Positions 1 through 7,865 of a stretch of DNA of 64,000 bases are shown piece after piece (the first letter of the stretch is position 1; every line of letters starts with the position of its first letter). A model generated the notes under the pieces. The model was given only the letters and a program-made list of their open reading frames with translations, had not been told where the DNA came from and searched no databases. Made by a program: the position numbers and the translations under genes. The stretch is from Planctomycetota bacterium (GTDB lineage Bacteria > Planctomycetota > B15-G4 > SIAN01). The DNA lies in assembly GCA_009691715.1 (NCBI GenBank), contig SIAN01000012.1, positions 1-64,000 on the forward strand. The letters run 5' to 3'.

Positions 1-2
1 TC

Positions 3-1049
3 GGCAACAACCGCAGCCACGGACTCTCGATCTACTTCCCGACGTATCTCGGATTCGATCCGGACTACCTGCGGCTGCAGTTCGCGCAGGAGTCGCAGTG
101 GGCAGAGCTGGTGCGCAAGTTCCCGCTCCGCAAGCTCGAGCCGGCGAAGCCGCTCGCGTTGCTTGGTCTCAACCACGTGACCAAGGGGGATCGCACCGAG
201 CTGGCGAAGGCGGCGGTCTATGAGGATCTCGAGGCGCGCGCGCGCAAGCTCGACTACGGTGCGCTGATCACGGGTGACCTCGCGGCGCTCGGCAAGGAGT
301 GCGACTCGATCCGCGATCCAAAGATGTACGGCCTCGACTGGACCGGGATGCTGGCGCACTTCGAGCAGAGCGTCGTCGTCCTCGACAACCACCAGGGCGG
401 CGAGGTCGGGGGCGGTGGCGGGATGCAGATGGATGAGGTGTTTGCGCTGATCTCGCAGTTCACCGGTGGCGGGGGCGGCGGTGGCAAGCGCGTGCGCCTC
501 AAGAAGAGCGTCGGGCCCGAGGGCCGCGACTTGATGCGTCATTTGCAGGCGGGCGGGCGTGTCCTCCTCGGCGCGCCCGGTGTCGGCGAGGCCGTGTGGG
601 ACACGCCGCTCTATCGCGACACGCTCGGGCTCCGTTACGTGCGGCCGTGGGATCGCGGCGTCGAGTTCCAGGTCGTCGGCGACCATGACGTGGCGGCGGA
701 CAAGACCTTCACGCTCGATCTCGCGACCAAGCGCGACAAGATCACCGTGCTCGCGCCGGTCGATGCAACGAACAGTGGCGCAAATGGAACCGCCAGCGGC
801 GTCGAGCCATTCGTGACCCTTCCCGACGGGCAGTGGCTCGGCGCGAAAGTGGCGCGGCGCGACGCGGCGACGGGGCGCGAAGTGCGTGCGGTCGTGCTCG
901 GCTTCTACTTGGCCGATGTGAAGGGGGATGCCGATCGGCGCGCGCTGCTGGCCGAGGCGCTGCGATTCCTCGAGATGCCGCGCGGCGACGCGGACATCAG
1001 CGCGGCGGCGGCGGAACCGCTGCCGGCGTCGGTTCAGGGAGGATCCTGA
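3..1049 (+). CDS. Clostripain-like (C11) protein, C-terminal part, fused to a GATase-like domain; 5' truncated
   Basis: The frame is open from the window edge, so the true start lies upstream; the GTG at 111 is an internal codon. The first residues read HGLSIYFPTYLGFDP, then L-x-FA...W, which resembles the end of the catalytic domain of clostripain-family (C11) cysteine peptidases; the catalytic His/Cys would lie outside the window. About 40 residues later a second region begins with ALLGLNHV and includes ALITGDLAAL, VVVLDNHQGGE and AGGRVLLGAP, separated by poly-Gly stretches. It looks like a class I glutamine-amidotransferase/ThuA-like alpha/beta fold without a clear catalytic Cys. That second assignment is inferential. 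No terminator is obvious; the stop lies 14 bases from the end of the opposing sulfotransferase remnant. Confidence 0.6.
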   Translation, partial: GNNRSHGLSIYFPTYLGFDPDYLRLQFAQESQWAELVRKFPLRKLEPAKPLALLGLNHVTKGDRTELAKAAVYEDLEARARKLDYGALITGDLAALGKECDSIRDPKMYGLDWTGMLAHFEQSVVVLDNHQGGEVGGGGGMQMDEVFALISQFTGGGGGGGKRVRLKKSVGPEGRDLMRHLQAGGRVLLGAPGVGEAVWDTPLYRDTLGLRYVRPWDRGVEFQVVGDHDVAADKTFTLDLATKRDKITVLAPVDATNSGANGTASGVEPFVTLPDGQWLGAKVARRDAATGREVRAVVLGFYLADVKGDADRRALLAEALRFLEMPRGDADISAAAAEPLPASVQGGS

Positions 1050-1063
1050 GCGCGGGTACGCCG

Positions 1064-1730
1064 CTAGCGGAGCGCGAGCGCTTTCCGGTAGAGCGGCCTA
1101 TCGCGTGCATGGAACTGCTCGGCGCGCCAGCGCTGCGCCGGATCGTCGAGGAACGGGCACGACGGACGCGGGCCGCCGCGCTTCTCCTCGTGGACCGTGA
1201 GCGTGCGGCCGAGGAAGCGCGGCCCGAACTCGGCGAGGTCGGCGGCGTAGTGCTCGACGATGCCGATGAAGTCGAAGCGGCGCAGCGGGACCGCCCCAGA
1301 GGAAACCGGCGACGTTGTTCCGATCGGTTGGGCTGAACAGGAACTGCTCCTGCGTCTAGCCCTCGTCGACGACCTGGCTTTCGCCCGGCGCGAGGCGCTC
1401 GCGGCGGTGGCGCTCGAAGATGAAGTGGTAGTTCGAGACCATCCGCGCGATCGGGTCGCGCAGCCATGTGACGCGGCGGACGGGGCGGCGCCAGGCGAGC
1501 GCCCGGAACTTGAGCGGCATGTAGTGCCCGAAGACGCGCGCCGCTTTGGGAAGCACGAGTCGAACGGAGCGCCGACCCTCGCGCCATGCGCGTCAGTTGT
1601 GTCTCGCCGCCGGAAGCTTGATCGGATTGCCGGCGCAGTCGAGGAGCAATGCGTCGCCGAAATGCTCGCGCATCGACTTGCCGAAGCTGGTCCCGGCGGT
1701 CTTCGGGATGTGGACCATCAGCCAGAGCAT
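1064..1730 (-). pseudogene. Decayed sulfotransferase (sulfotransferase-2-like family)
   Basis: Three conserved blocks lie in order on the minus strand, in different frames. The N-terminal PAPS-loop-like block MVHIPKTAGTSFGKSMREHF starts near 1730 and runs to a stop at 1593. The central block GHYMPLKFR...VTWLRDPIARMVSNYHF (about 1556-1356) matches the family's R-D-P...S-x-Y-H motif. It ends at an in-frame TAG (1356-1358), after which the frame continues with QFLFSPTDRNNVAGF. The C-terminal block RRFDFIGIVEHYAADLAEF lies in a third phase and ends at 1064-1066. So there are at least two frameshifts (about 1593-1556 and about 1285) plus one nonsense codon, which argues for genuine decay. The remnant starts 65 bp after the GT39 stop on the same strand, so the two probably once formed a polysaccharide-decoration pair. 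Confidence 0.75.
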
Positions 1731-1794
1731 CGCGCACCTCGTCGCGAGCGAGATGTGGCGGTCGATCGGGCCAGCGCGCGACCGGAAGGAGGGC

Positions 1795-3480
1795 TCACCG
1801 CGGCAGCTCCAGCACCGCCGCGACCAGTGTCCCGTCGCGGCTCGTCGCTTCGGCGCGGCGCGGCAGCGATTCGAGCCAGGTCGCGAACTCGGGCCACCAC
1901 GCGACGTCGCGGAACGGCGGATCGCGATTGGCTCGCGCAAGACCGCCTTCGCCGGTCAGCGCGTGGGCGGGGAGCACGATCAGCAGGGCGGTGGCGAACT
2001 CCTTCGCCAAAGCCGACTGCAACGCGGCGAGGCTCTTCAGGTTCGCCACCAGCGGGCGGAGCGGCTCGCAGGTCGGGGCGAGCCCGTCGACCGCGAGCTG
2101 CGCGAGCGCCGCGGCGCGAGTCTCGTCATCGGGCGCTTTTACGCGCGACTCCCGCCACGGATCGGCGTGCAACAGCAACTCATCGGAGTTCTGCAGCGAG
2201 AACTCGTAGATCCGCTCGTCGGGGCGGAACGTTGGCTGGAGCGCGGTGAAGAGTTCGCTGGCGGCATCGGGCGCGGAATAGAGGGCGGAGAGGCCCGCGT
2301 GTCGCGCCCACGCCGACGGCGCAGTGATGGCGAGAGTCAACAGCAGCGCCGCGGTCGTGACGCGGGCGTCCGTCGTTGCGCGACCTGTTTCGGACCGACC
2401 ACGACGCCGGAGTTCGGCAGCCCTCGCGATCAACCGGTCGAGTAGCCAGGCGCCATGCAGAAGAAGGAACGGCGTCGCCGGCAGCAGGAAGCGTTCGCGA
2501 TGGAAGATGCCGCTGCCGAGGAAGAGGTAGAGCGGCAGCGATGCGGTGAGCAGAAGCCGGTGCGACTGACCGGTCTTTCGGCAGGCGAGCGCCACCGAGA
2601 CGGCGATCCCGAGCGCGCAGAGGATCGCGAAAGCGCTGCCTTGATGGGCTTGCGCGAAGGTCTCCGCGTACCAGAACCAGCCGAGCTCGCCGCGCTCGAC
2701 GTCCGCTGCGCGGTAGCCCTCGTGGAGGAAGCCTGCCTGGCTGGCGAACCCGGCGATGAAGGCGCGCGTGTTCAACAGCACCGCGGGTGCGCCGAGCACG
2801 AAGCCCGCCGCAGCGCCGAGCAGGGCCGGCAGCACGCGCCGGCCAAGTGCGACGACGGCCACCAAGCCGAAGATCCCCGCCGAATACTTGGTTGCCGCGG
2901 CCAGTCCGAGCAGCAGACCGGCGGCGAAGCGCCGCGCGGTCGACGGCTGCGTGACCGGCGCGCCGATGAAAGCGTCGACGGCCAGAAGCGACAGCAGCGT
3001 CGTCAAGCTCTCGTTGCCGCAGAGCGGCGCTCTGCCGAGCGCAACGCCGTCGACCGCCAGCGCCAGCGCCGCCACCAGTCCGACGCCCGGCGTGAACAGG
3101 CGCCGCCCGAGTCGCGCGACGACCAGCACGCTCGCCGCCGAGGCGGTGATCGAGAGCGCGCGTCCCATCAGCACCGTCACGCAGGGCGAAAGCGTCTCCC
3201 GTGCGACGAAGAGATCGAAGCTGGCCTCGAAGCCAAGCAGCGCTCGAAAGGCGCCGACGGCGGCGGTCACGCCGCCGATCAGCCAGCCGAAGAGCGGCGG
3301 GTTGATGAAGTAGTCGGTCACGAAACGGCCGTTCAGGAGCTCGCGCACGAGGTCGACGTAGTGCTGCTCGTCATGCCGGAGGAAGATGCGGCCAGGGATG
3401 GTGGAGCTGTCGAGCGATGCGCGCAGGAAAAGCGCCAGCGCCGCGATCGCAAGCAGCGTGAGGCGCTCGCCGCGATTCAT
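1795..3480 (-). CDS. GT39/ArnT-like membrane glycosyltransferase
   Basis: A 561-residue polytopic protein. The start was taken at ATG 3480 (MNRGERLTLL), because the frame upstream is Arg-rich and overlaps boxR. The N-terminus is a transmembrane helix (LTLLAIAALALFLRASL), followed by RHDEQHYV. That has the acidic DE pair in the first periplasmic loop expected of PMT/ArnT-type (GT39/GT83) enzymes, which transfer sugars from polyprenyl-phosphate donors outside the membrane. About ten hydrophobic segments follow, then a soluble C-terminal domain from about residue 400 (ARHAGLSALYSAPD onward). It begins 21 bp after the boxR stop on the same strand and is followed by the sulfotransferase remnant, so co-transcription with boxR is possible but functionally unexplained. 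Substrate unknown. Confidence 0.75.
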   Translation of the reverse strand: MNRGERLTLLAIAALALFLRASLDSSTIPGRIFLRHDEQHYVDLVRELLNGRFVTDYFINPPLFGWLIGGVTAAVGAFRALLGFEASFDLFVARETLSPCVTVLMGRALSITASAASVLVVARLGRRLFTPGVGLVAALALAVDGVALGRAPLCGNESLTTLLSLLAVDAFIGAPVTQPSTARRFAAGLLLGLAAATKYSAGIFGLVAVVALGRRVLPALLGAAAGFVLGAPAVLLNTRAFIAGFASQAGFLHEGYRAADVERGELGWFWYAETFAQAHQGSAFAILCALGIAVSVALACRKTGQSHRLLLTASLPLYLFLGSGIFHRERFLLPATPFLLLHGAWLLDRLIARAAELRRRGRSETGRATTDARVTTAALLLTLAITAPSAWARHAGLSALYSAPDAASELFTALQPTFRPDERIYEFSLQNSDELLLHADPWRESRVKAPDDETRAAALAQLAVDGLAPTCEPLRPLVANLKSLAALQSALAKEFATALLIVLPAHALTGEGGLARANRDPPFRDVAWWPEFATWLESLPRRAEATSRDGTLVAAVLELPR

Positions 3481-3500
3481 CGCGCGGCTCACTTCGAACC

Positions 3501-4475
3501 TCACTTCGAACCTCCCTGCCGAGTGGCGGCGCGCACCAGCGCCTCGATCGCCCGCTCGCTGGCCGCCGCACCCATCGTGCTGGTGTCGACGGTGTGGTGC
3601 GCGAGTCCGTAGAGCGGCGCGCGTTCGCCGAGGATCTCGCGCAGGCGCGCCATCGCGGCCGGCTGTCCCTGCATCGGACGGTGGTCGCCTTGCGCGACGA
3701 CGCGATTCCAATGCTCTTCCGGCGAGGCCTTGAGCCAGATCACGGTGAAGCTGCGGCGCAGCAGATCGAACGTCTCGGGCGCGGCGACGATGCCGCCGCC
3801 GGTCGCGACGATGAGGCCGCGGTCGCTATCGACGAGACGCTGCAGCGCCTGGCGCTCGAGCTGGCGGTAGTAGGTCTCGCCGTGCAACGTGAAGAGATCG
3901 GCGAGCGGCATGCCGGCTGCCGCCTCGACTTCCTGGTCGAGTTCGACGAACGCGAGCCCACATCGCGAAGCGACCGCGCGACCGAGGGAGCTCTTGCCGG
4001 CGCCGCGCAATCCGATGAGCGCGAAGCGGGCGAGTGGTGCGCGGCGAGTGCGGAGGCTCGCAAGCTGGGCGGCGCCGTCGCGCAGCGCATGGTCGGGAAG
4101 CTGGCGGGCGAGCGTCAGCAGGGCTTCGCGCATCGACGAGGAGCCGTCGACCGGCGTTTCGAGGAGCGTCGCGAGCGGAAGTTCGAGCGCCGTAGCGATC
4201 CGTGCGAGGCCCTGCAGCGAGACGTTGGCCTTGCCGAGTTCGACATCGGTGAGGAAACGGCGCGACAGCTTTGCGACCTCCGCGAACTGCGCGAGCGTCT
4301 GGCTCCTCGCCGTTCGCGCGGCACGGATGCGATCGCCGAGCCGGCGGGCCAGGGCGCCGAAGTCGTTGGTGCCAGGCAGGGCAGCAGATGCGGCCCGCGG
4401 CGCCGGAGCGAGCCGCCCTTTCGAGCGGCCGGGACGAGCGACTGCGGAGTGGTGCACCGGGGAGCGGCGGGACAT
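3501..4475 (-). CDS. boxR: BoxR/BzdR-type regulator: HTH plus shikimate-kinase-like domain
   Basis: This 324-residue protein has an XRE-type HTH at about residues 45-105 (LGDRIRAARTARSQTLAQFA, then LSRRFLTDVELGKANVS). It is joined to a shikimate-kinase-like P-loop domain (about 150-315): Walker A GLRGAGKSSLG at about 155, ELDQEVEAAAGM, GETYYRQLE and VATGGGIV. This architecture is characteristic of BzdR/BoxR, repressors of benzoate catabolism in which the kinase-like domain binds benzoyl-CoA as inducer. The start was set at ATG 4475, five bases from a TATAGT box; the longer frame extends through the promoter. It diverges from boxC with a 95-bp gap. The kinase nucleotide-binding residues look intact, although in characterised relatives the domain senses rather than phosphorylates. 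Confidence 0.85.
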   Translation of the reverse strand: MSRRSPVHHSAVARPGRSKGRLAPAPRAASAALPGTNDFGALARRLGDRIRAARTARSQTLAQFAEVAKLSRRFLTDVELGKANVSLQGLARIATALELPLATLLETPVDGSSSMREALLTLARQLPDHALRDGAAQLASLRTRRAPLARFALIGLRGAGKSSLGRAVASRCGLAFVELDQEVEAAAGMPLADLFTLHGETYYRQLERQALQRLVDSDRGLIVATGGGIVAAPETFDLLRRSFTVIWLKASPEEHWNRVVAQGDHRPMQGQPAAMARLREILGERAPLYGLAHHTVDTSTMGAAASERAIEALVRAATRQGGSK

Positions 4476-4479
4476 GGGA

Positions 4480-4561
4480 ACTATAGTGCGCGATGATGAT
4501 CCGATCCGCAAGCGTAATGAGCAACATACTGCTTGTAGCCTGGAACGGCGTGCGCTACCTT
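4480..4561. promoter_or_regulatory. Divergent boxR/boxC control region
   Basis: On the plus strand TTGTAG (4533-4538) and TACCTT (4556-4561) are 17 bp apart and end 9 bp before the boxC ATG. On the minus strand TATAGT (4485-4480) lies 4 bp before the boxR ATG. Both transcripts would be nearly leaderless. An imperfect inverted repeat at 4517-4536, centred on AGCA-acatac-TGCT, overlaps the boxC -35 element and is a candidate BoxR operator. The boxes were found by eye and no start site is known. Confidence 0.4.
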
Positions 4562-4570
4562 TCACGCCCC

Positions 4571-6208
4571 ATGGAAACGATCGACTTCAACCGCCACCCG
4601 TCGTCCTACCTGCACTGGAAGCTCGCCGTTGACGGGCCGATCGCGCGCCTGGTGATGGACGTGCAGGAAGAGAAGCCGTGGCGCCCCGGCTATCCGCTGA
4701 AGCTCAACAGCTACGACCTCGGCGTCGACATGGAGCTGGCCGATTCGATCCAGCGCCTGCGTTTCGAGCAGCCGCAGGTGCGCTGCCTGGTGGTCACGTC
4801 GACGCGCGACAAGATCTTCTGCGCCGGCGCGAACATCTACATGCTCCAGAGTTCGGCGCATCCGTTCAAAGTCAATTTCTGCAAGTACACCAACGAGACG
4901 CGCCTGGGTCTCGAGGAGTTCGCCCGCGAATCAGGCGTGCGCACGTTGGCGGCGCTGAACGGGACCGCATCCGGCGGCGGCTACGAACTCGCGATCGCGT
5001 GCGACGAGATCCACCTGATTGACGACGGCAGCTCGGCGGTGAGCTTTCCCGAGACACCGCTGCTGGCCGTGCTGCCGGGGACTGGCGGCCTCACGCGTCT
5101 GGTCGACAAGCGCAAGATTCGGCGTGACATCGCCGACGTCTTCTGCACCGTGGCCGAAGGCTTCCGCGGCAGCAAGGCGCTGAAGACCGGTCTGGTCGAC
5201 GCCGTGCATTCGCGCAGCCGATTCGAGTCGAAGGTGCAGGAGCGGGCGGCGCAGATCGCGGCGCAAGCTCCGGTCACGCGTCCCGGCCCTGGCATCACGC
5301 TCGACCCGATCCACGCGAAGGTCGACGGCGACACGCTGCGCTGGGAGCACGTCACGCTGCAGATCGACGCGAAGAGCCGCGTCGCGACGCTCACGGTGCG
5401 TGCGCCCACCGGCGCCGAGCCGATCGACGGCGCAGCACTGCAGGCGCGCGGCTGCAAGGCGTGGGCGATCCAGTGTTTCCGCGAGCTCGACGACGCGCTG
5501 CTGCAGTTGCGCTTCGGTTTCGACCAAGTCGGCGTGGTGTTGCTGAAGACCGAGGGCGACGCGGCAAAGGTGGCGGCGGTCGACACGATGCTCGACCAGC
5601 ACGCCGCGGACTGGCTGGTGAAGGAAACGCGACTACTGATCGGGCGCGCGCTGCGTCGGCTCGATCTGACCGGACGCAGCCTGTTCGCGCTGATCGAGCC
5701 CGGCAGTTGCTTCGCCGGCACGCTGTTCGAGCTGGCCCTGGCCGCCGATCGCTCTTACATGCTGAACGATCCGGCGCGGCCGGTGTACCTGCAGTTGACC
5801 GCGATGAACGGCGGCGCGCTGCGGATGAGCCACTGCATGACCCGCCTCGAATGCCGGTTCCTCGGCGCGCCCGAGAAGGCCAAGCAGGCCGCGGCGTCGC
5901 GCGAACCGATCGATGCCGAGCAGGCCGAGGAACTCGGGCTCGTCACCTTCGCGCCCGACGAGATCGACTGGGACGACGAGGTGCGCGTAGCGATCGAGGA
6001 GCGCGCCGCGATGTCGCCTGACGCCCTGACCGGCATGGAGGCGAGCCTCCGCTTCGCCGGCCCCGAGTCGATGGAGACCAAGATCTTCGGCCGCCTCTCC
6101 GCCTGGCAGAACTGGATCTTCACCCGTCCGAACTCGACCGGCGATGAGGGCGCGCTGTCGCTCTACGGCCGGCCGGAACGACCCGTCTTCGACTGGCGCC
6201 GCACCTGA
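4571..6208 (+). CDS. boxC: BoxC, 2,3-epoxybenzoyl-CoA dihydrolase (benzoyl-CoA-dihydrodiol lyase)
   Basis: A 545-residue double-crotonase protein, the usual length for BoxC. It opens the epoxidised benzoyl-CoA ring hydrolytically, releasing formate and 3,4-dehydroadipyl-CoA semialdehyde in the aerobic box pathway. The first crotonase half carries the oxyanion-hole segments FCAGANIYML (about 83-92) and GTASGGGYELAIACDEIHLI (131-150), then PETPLLAVLPGTGGLTRL. The second half (from about 290) has IEPGSCFAGTLFELALAAD and is followed by the family-typical tail. The start is METIDFNRHPSSY at 4571; upstream ATGs at 4493 and 4517 would run through the promoter and operator. boxB follows after 37 bp, so the two are probably one operon repressed by BoxR. 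Confidence 0.93.
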   Translation: METIDFNRHPSSYLHWKLAVDGPIARLVMDVQEEKPWRPGYPLKLNSYDLGVDMELADSIQRLRFEQPQVRCLVVTSTRDKIFCAGANIYMLQSSAHPFKVNFCKYTNETRLGLEEFARESGVRTLAALNGTASGGGYELAIACDEIHLIDDGSSAVSFPETPLLAVLPGTGGLTRLVDKRKIRRDIADVFCTVAEGFRGSKALKTGLVDAVHSRSRFESKVQERAAQIAAQAPVTRPGPGITLDPIHAKVDGDTLRWEHVTLQIDAKSRVATLTVRAPTGAEPIDGAALQARGCKAWAIQCFRELDDALLQLRFGFDQVGVVLLKTEGDAAKVAAVDTMLDQHAADWLVKETRLLIGRALRRLDLTGRSLFALIEPGSCFAGTLFELALAADRSYMLNDPARPVYLQLTAMNGGALRMSHCMTRLECRFLGAPEKAKQAAASREPIDAEQAEELGLVTFAPDEIDWDDEVRVAIEERAAMSPDALTGMEASLRFAGPESMETKIFGRLSAWQNWIFTRPNSTGDEGALSLYGRPERPVFDWRRT

Positions 6209-6245
6209 TCGCGCGTCGCGCTGCTGCAGAATCTGGAGCCCCGCC

Positions 6246-7661
6246 ATGTCCGATGTCGACCGCTTCGCGAGCATCCCCAACAACGTCGATCTGCACAGCG
6301 ACAAGCGGTTGCAGCGCGCGCTCGAGTCGTGGCAGCCCGGCTACCTCGAATGGTGGCGCGAGATGGGCCCGGCGATGGCGCAGGACAAGGACGCCTACCT
6401 GCGCACCGCGATCTCGGTCGACACCGACGGCTGGGCGCACTTCGACTACGTGAAGATGCCGGAGTACCGCTGGGGCATCTTCCTCGCCGACCCGACGCCC
6501 GACCGCAAGATCCACTTCGGCGATCACGTCGGCAAGCCGGTCTTCAACGAGGTTCCCGGCGAGTACCGCAACATCCTGCGCCGCATGATCGTCACGCAGG
6601 CCGACACCGAACCGGCCAGCGTGGAACAGCAGCGGAAGCTCGCGTTCACGGCGCCCTCCCTGCTCGACATGCGCAACCTGTTCCAGGTCAACGTCGAGGA
6701 AGGGCGTCACCTCTGGGCGATGGTCTATCTGCTCCACGCGCACTTCGGGAAGGACGGGCGCGAGGAGGCGGATGAGTTGCTGCGCCGCCGATCGGGCGAT
6801 CCCGACAAGCCGCGCATCCTCGGCGCGTTCAACCAGCCATGCAACGACTGGGTCAGCTTCTTCGCCTTCACGATGTTCACCGATCGCGACGGCAAGTATC
6901 AGCTCGCCTCGCTCGCCGAATCGGGCTTCGATCCGCTCGCGCGCACCTGCCGCTTCATGCTGACCGAGGAGGCGCACCACCTGTCGGTCGGCGAGACCGG
7001 GATCATGCGCATCGTGCGGCGCACGGGCGAGCTGATGAAGCAGCATCCTGGCGTCGACGTTCGCACGCTCGGTGCCGTCGATCTCCCCACGCTGCAGCGC
7101 GTCATCAACTTCTGGTACAGCTACTCGCTCGACCTCTTCGGCGGCGAGATTTCGTCGAACGCGGCCGACTTCTTCGCGTCGTCGCTGAAGGGCCGCTACC
7201 AAGAGGAGCGCCGCGCCGAGCACACCGCGCTCGATCAGATGAAGATCGTGCCGGTGGTCGACGGCGGCCGCCTCACCAACAAGGAAGTCCCGCTGCGCAA
7301 CGCGCTGAACGAAGTGCTGCGCGACGACTACGTCGAGGATTGCGAGCGGGCGCTGCGCCGCTGGAACCACGAGCTCGAGAAGATCGGCGTCGAGGCGCGC
7401 CTCACGCTGCCGAGCCGCCGTTTCCACCGCCACCAGGGCGAGTACTCGCGCCACGCATTCGATTCTCAGGGCGAGCTGATCACCGCCGAGCAGTTCGAGG
7501 CGAACCGCGCCAAGTGGCTGCCATCCGAGGCGGACATGGAGTTCCTGCGCAGCATCATGGTGCCGGTGCACCAGGTCGGGAAGATCGCCAATTGGCTCTC
7601 CGCGCCCGTGCGTGGCGTGAACGGCCAAGCGTTCGACTTCGAGTTCGTCCGGCTCGGATGA
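6246..7661 (+). CDS. boxB: BoxB, benzoyl-CoA 2,3-epoxidase diiron subunit
   Basis: A 471-residue protein, full length for the family. BoxB is the oxygenase that epoxidises benzoyl-CoA to the 2,3-epoxide, with electrons supplied by the reductase BoxA. Two E-x-x-H diiron motifs are visible: EEGRH (about 151-155) and EEAHH (241-245). Glu122 and Asp213 are plausible extra iron ligands. The start MSDVDRFASIPNNVDLHSDK matches family N-termini. A strong hairpin 10 bp after the stop closes the operon. No boxA, benzoate-CoA ligase or aldehyde dehydrogenase gene is in the window, so the pathway must be completed elsewhere. Confidence 0.94.
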   Translation: MSDVDRFASIPNNVDLHSDKRLQRALESWQPGYLEWWREMGPAMAQDKDAYLRTAISVDTDGWAHFDYVKMPEYRWGIFLADPTPDRKIHFGDHVGKPVFNEVPGEYRNILRRMIVTQADTEPASVEQQRKLAFTAPSLLDMRNLFQVNVEEGRHLWAMVYLLHAHFGKDGREEADELLRRRSGDPDKPRILGAFNQPCNDWVSFFAFTMFTDRDGKYQLASLAESGFDPLARTCRFMLTEEAHHLSVGETGIMRIVRRTGELMKQHPGVDVRTLGAVDLPTLQRVINFWYSYSLDLFGGEISSNAADFFASSLKGRYQEERRAEHTALDQMKIVPVVDGGRLTNKEVPLRNALNEVLRDDYVEDCERALRRWNHELEKIGVEARLTLPSRRFHRHQGEYSRHAFDSQGELITAEQFEANRAKWLPSEADMEFLRSIMVPVHQVGKIANWLSAPVRGVNGQAFDFEFVRLG

Positions 7662-7671
7662 CCGCGAGCTC

Positions 7672-7699
7672 GGCGAGCGTTCTGGACGCGACGCTCGCC
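7672..7699 (+). terminator. Hairpin terminator after boxB
   Basis: A perfect 9-bp inverted repeat, GGCGAGCGT / ACGCTCGCC, with a 10-nt loop starts 10 bp after the boxB stop. No U tract follows, as is common at this GC content. Confidence 0.55.
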
Positions 7700-7826
7700 T
7701 GCCACCACCACCCCTTCGTTCAGCTGCGGGCGTCCACCCCCGTCATCCCACTTACCCGCTCCCGCCGCCCGCCAGCTGCAACACCATTTCGCGCGCGGCG
7801 CACGGCGCCGTCGCAGCGATGGTGGC

Positions 7827-7863
7827 GTTCTGCTGCGAGCGCGCAGCGCTCGTCAGCAGCAAC
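7827..7863 (-). terminator. Hairpin after the minus-strand HEAT-repeat gene
   Basis: An imperfect inverted repeat pairs GTTCTGCTGCGAGCG with CGCTCGTCAGCAGCAAC through two single-base bulges. It lies immediately beyond the stop (7866) of the converging HEAT-repeat gene. With the boxB hairpin it gives this roughly 200-bp convergent gap one terminator per direction. Nothing else is seen in the gap. Confidence 0.45.
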
Positions 7864-7865
7864 GC

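Noticed and set aside
2455..3612. 385-residue Glu/Arg-rich plus-strand frame opposite the GT39 gene
   Set aside because: Antisense of transmembrane helices; the GT39 frame has membrane segments and the DE motif.
6120..7628. 502-residue minus-strand frame opposite boxB
   Set aside because: Shadow of boxB, which carries the diiron motifs.
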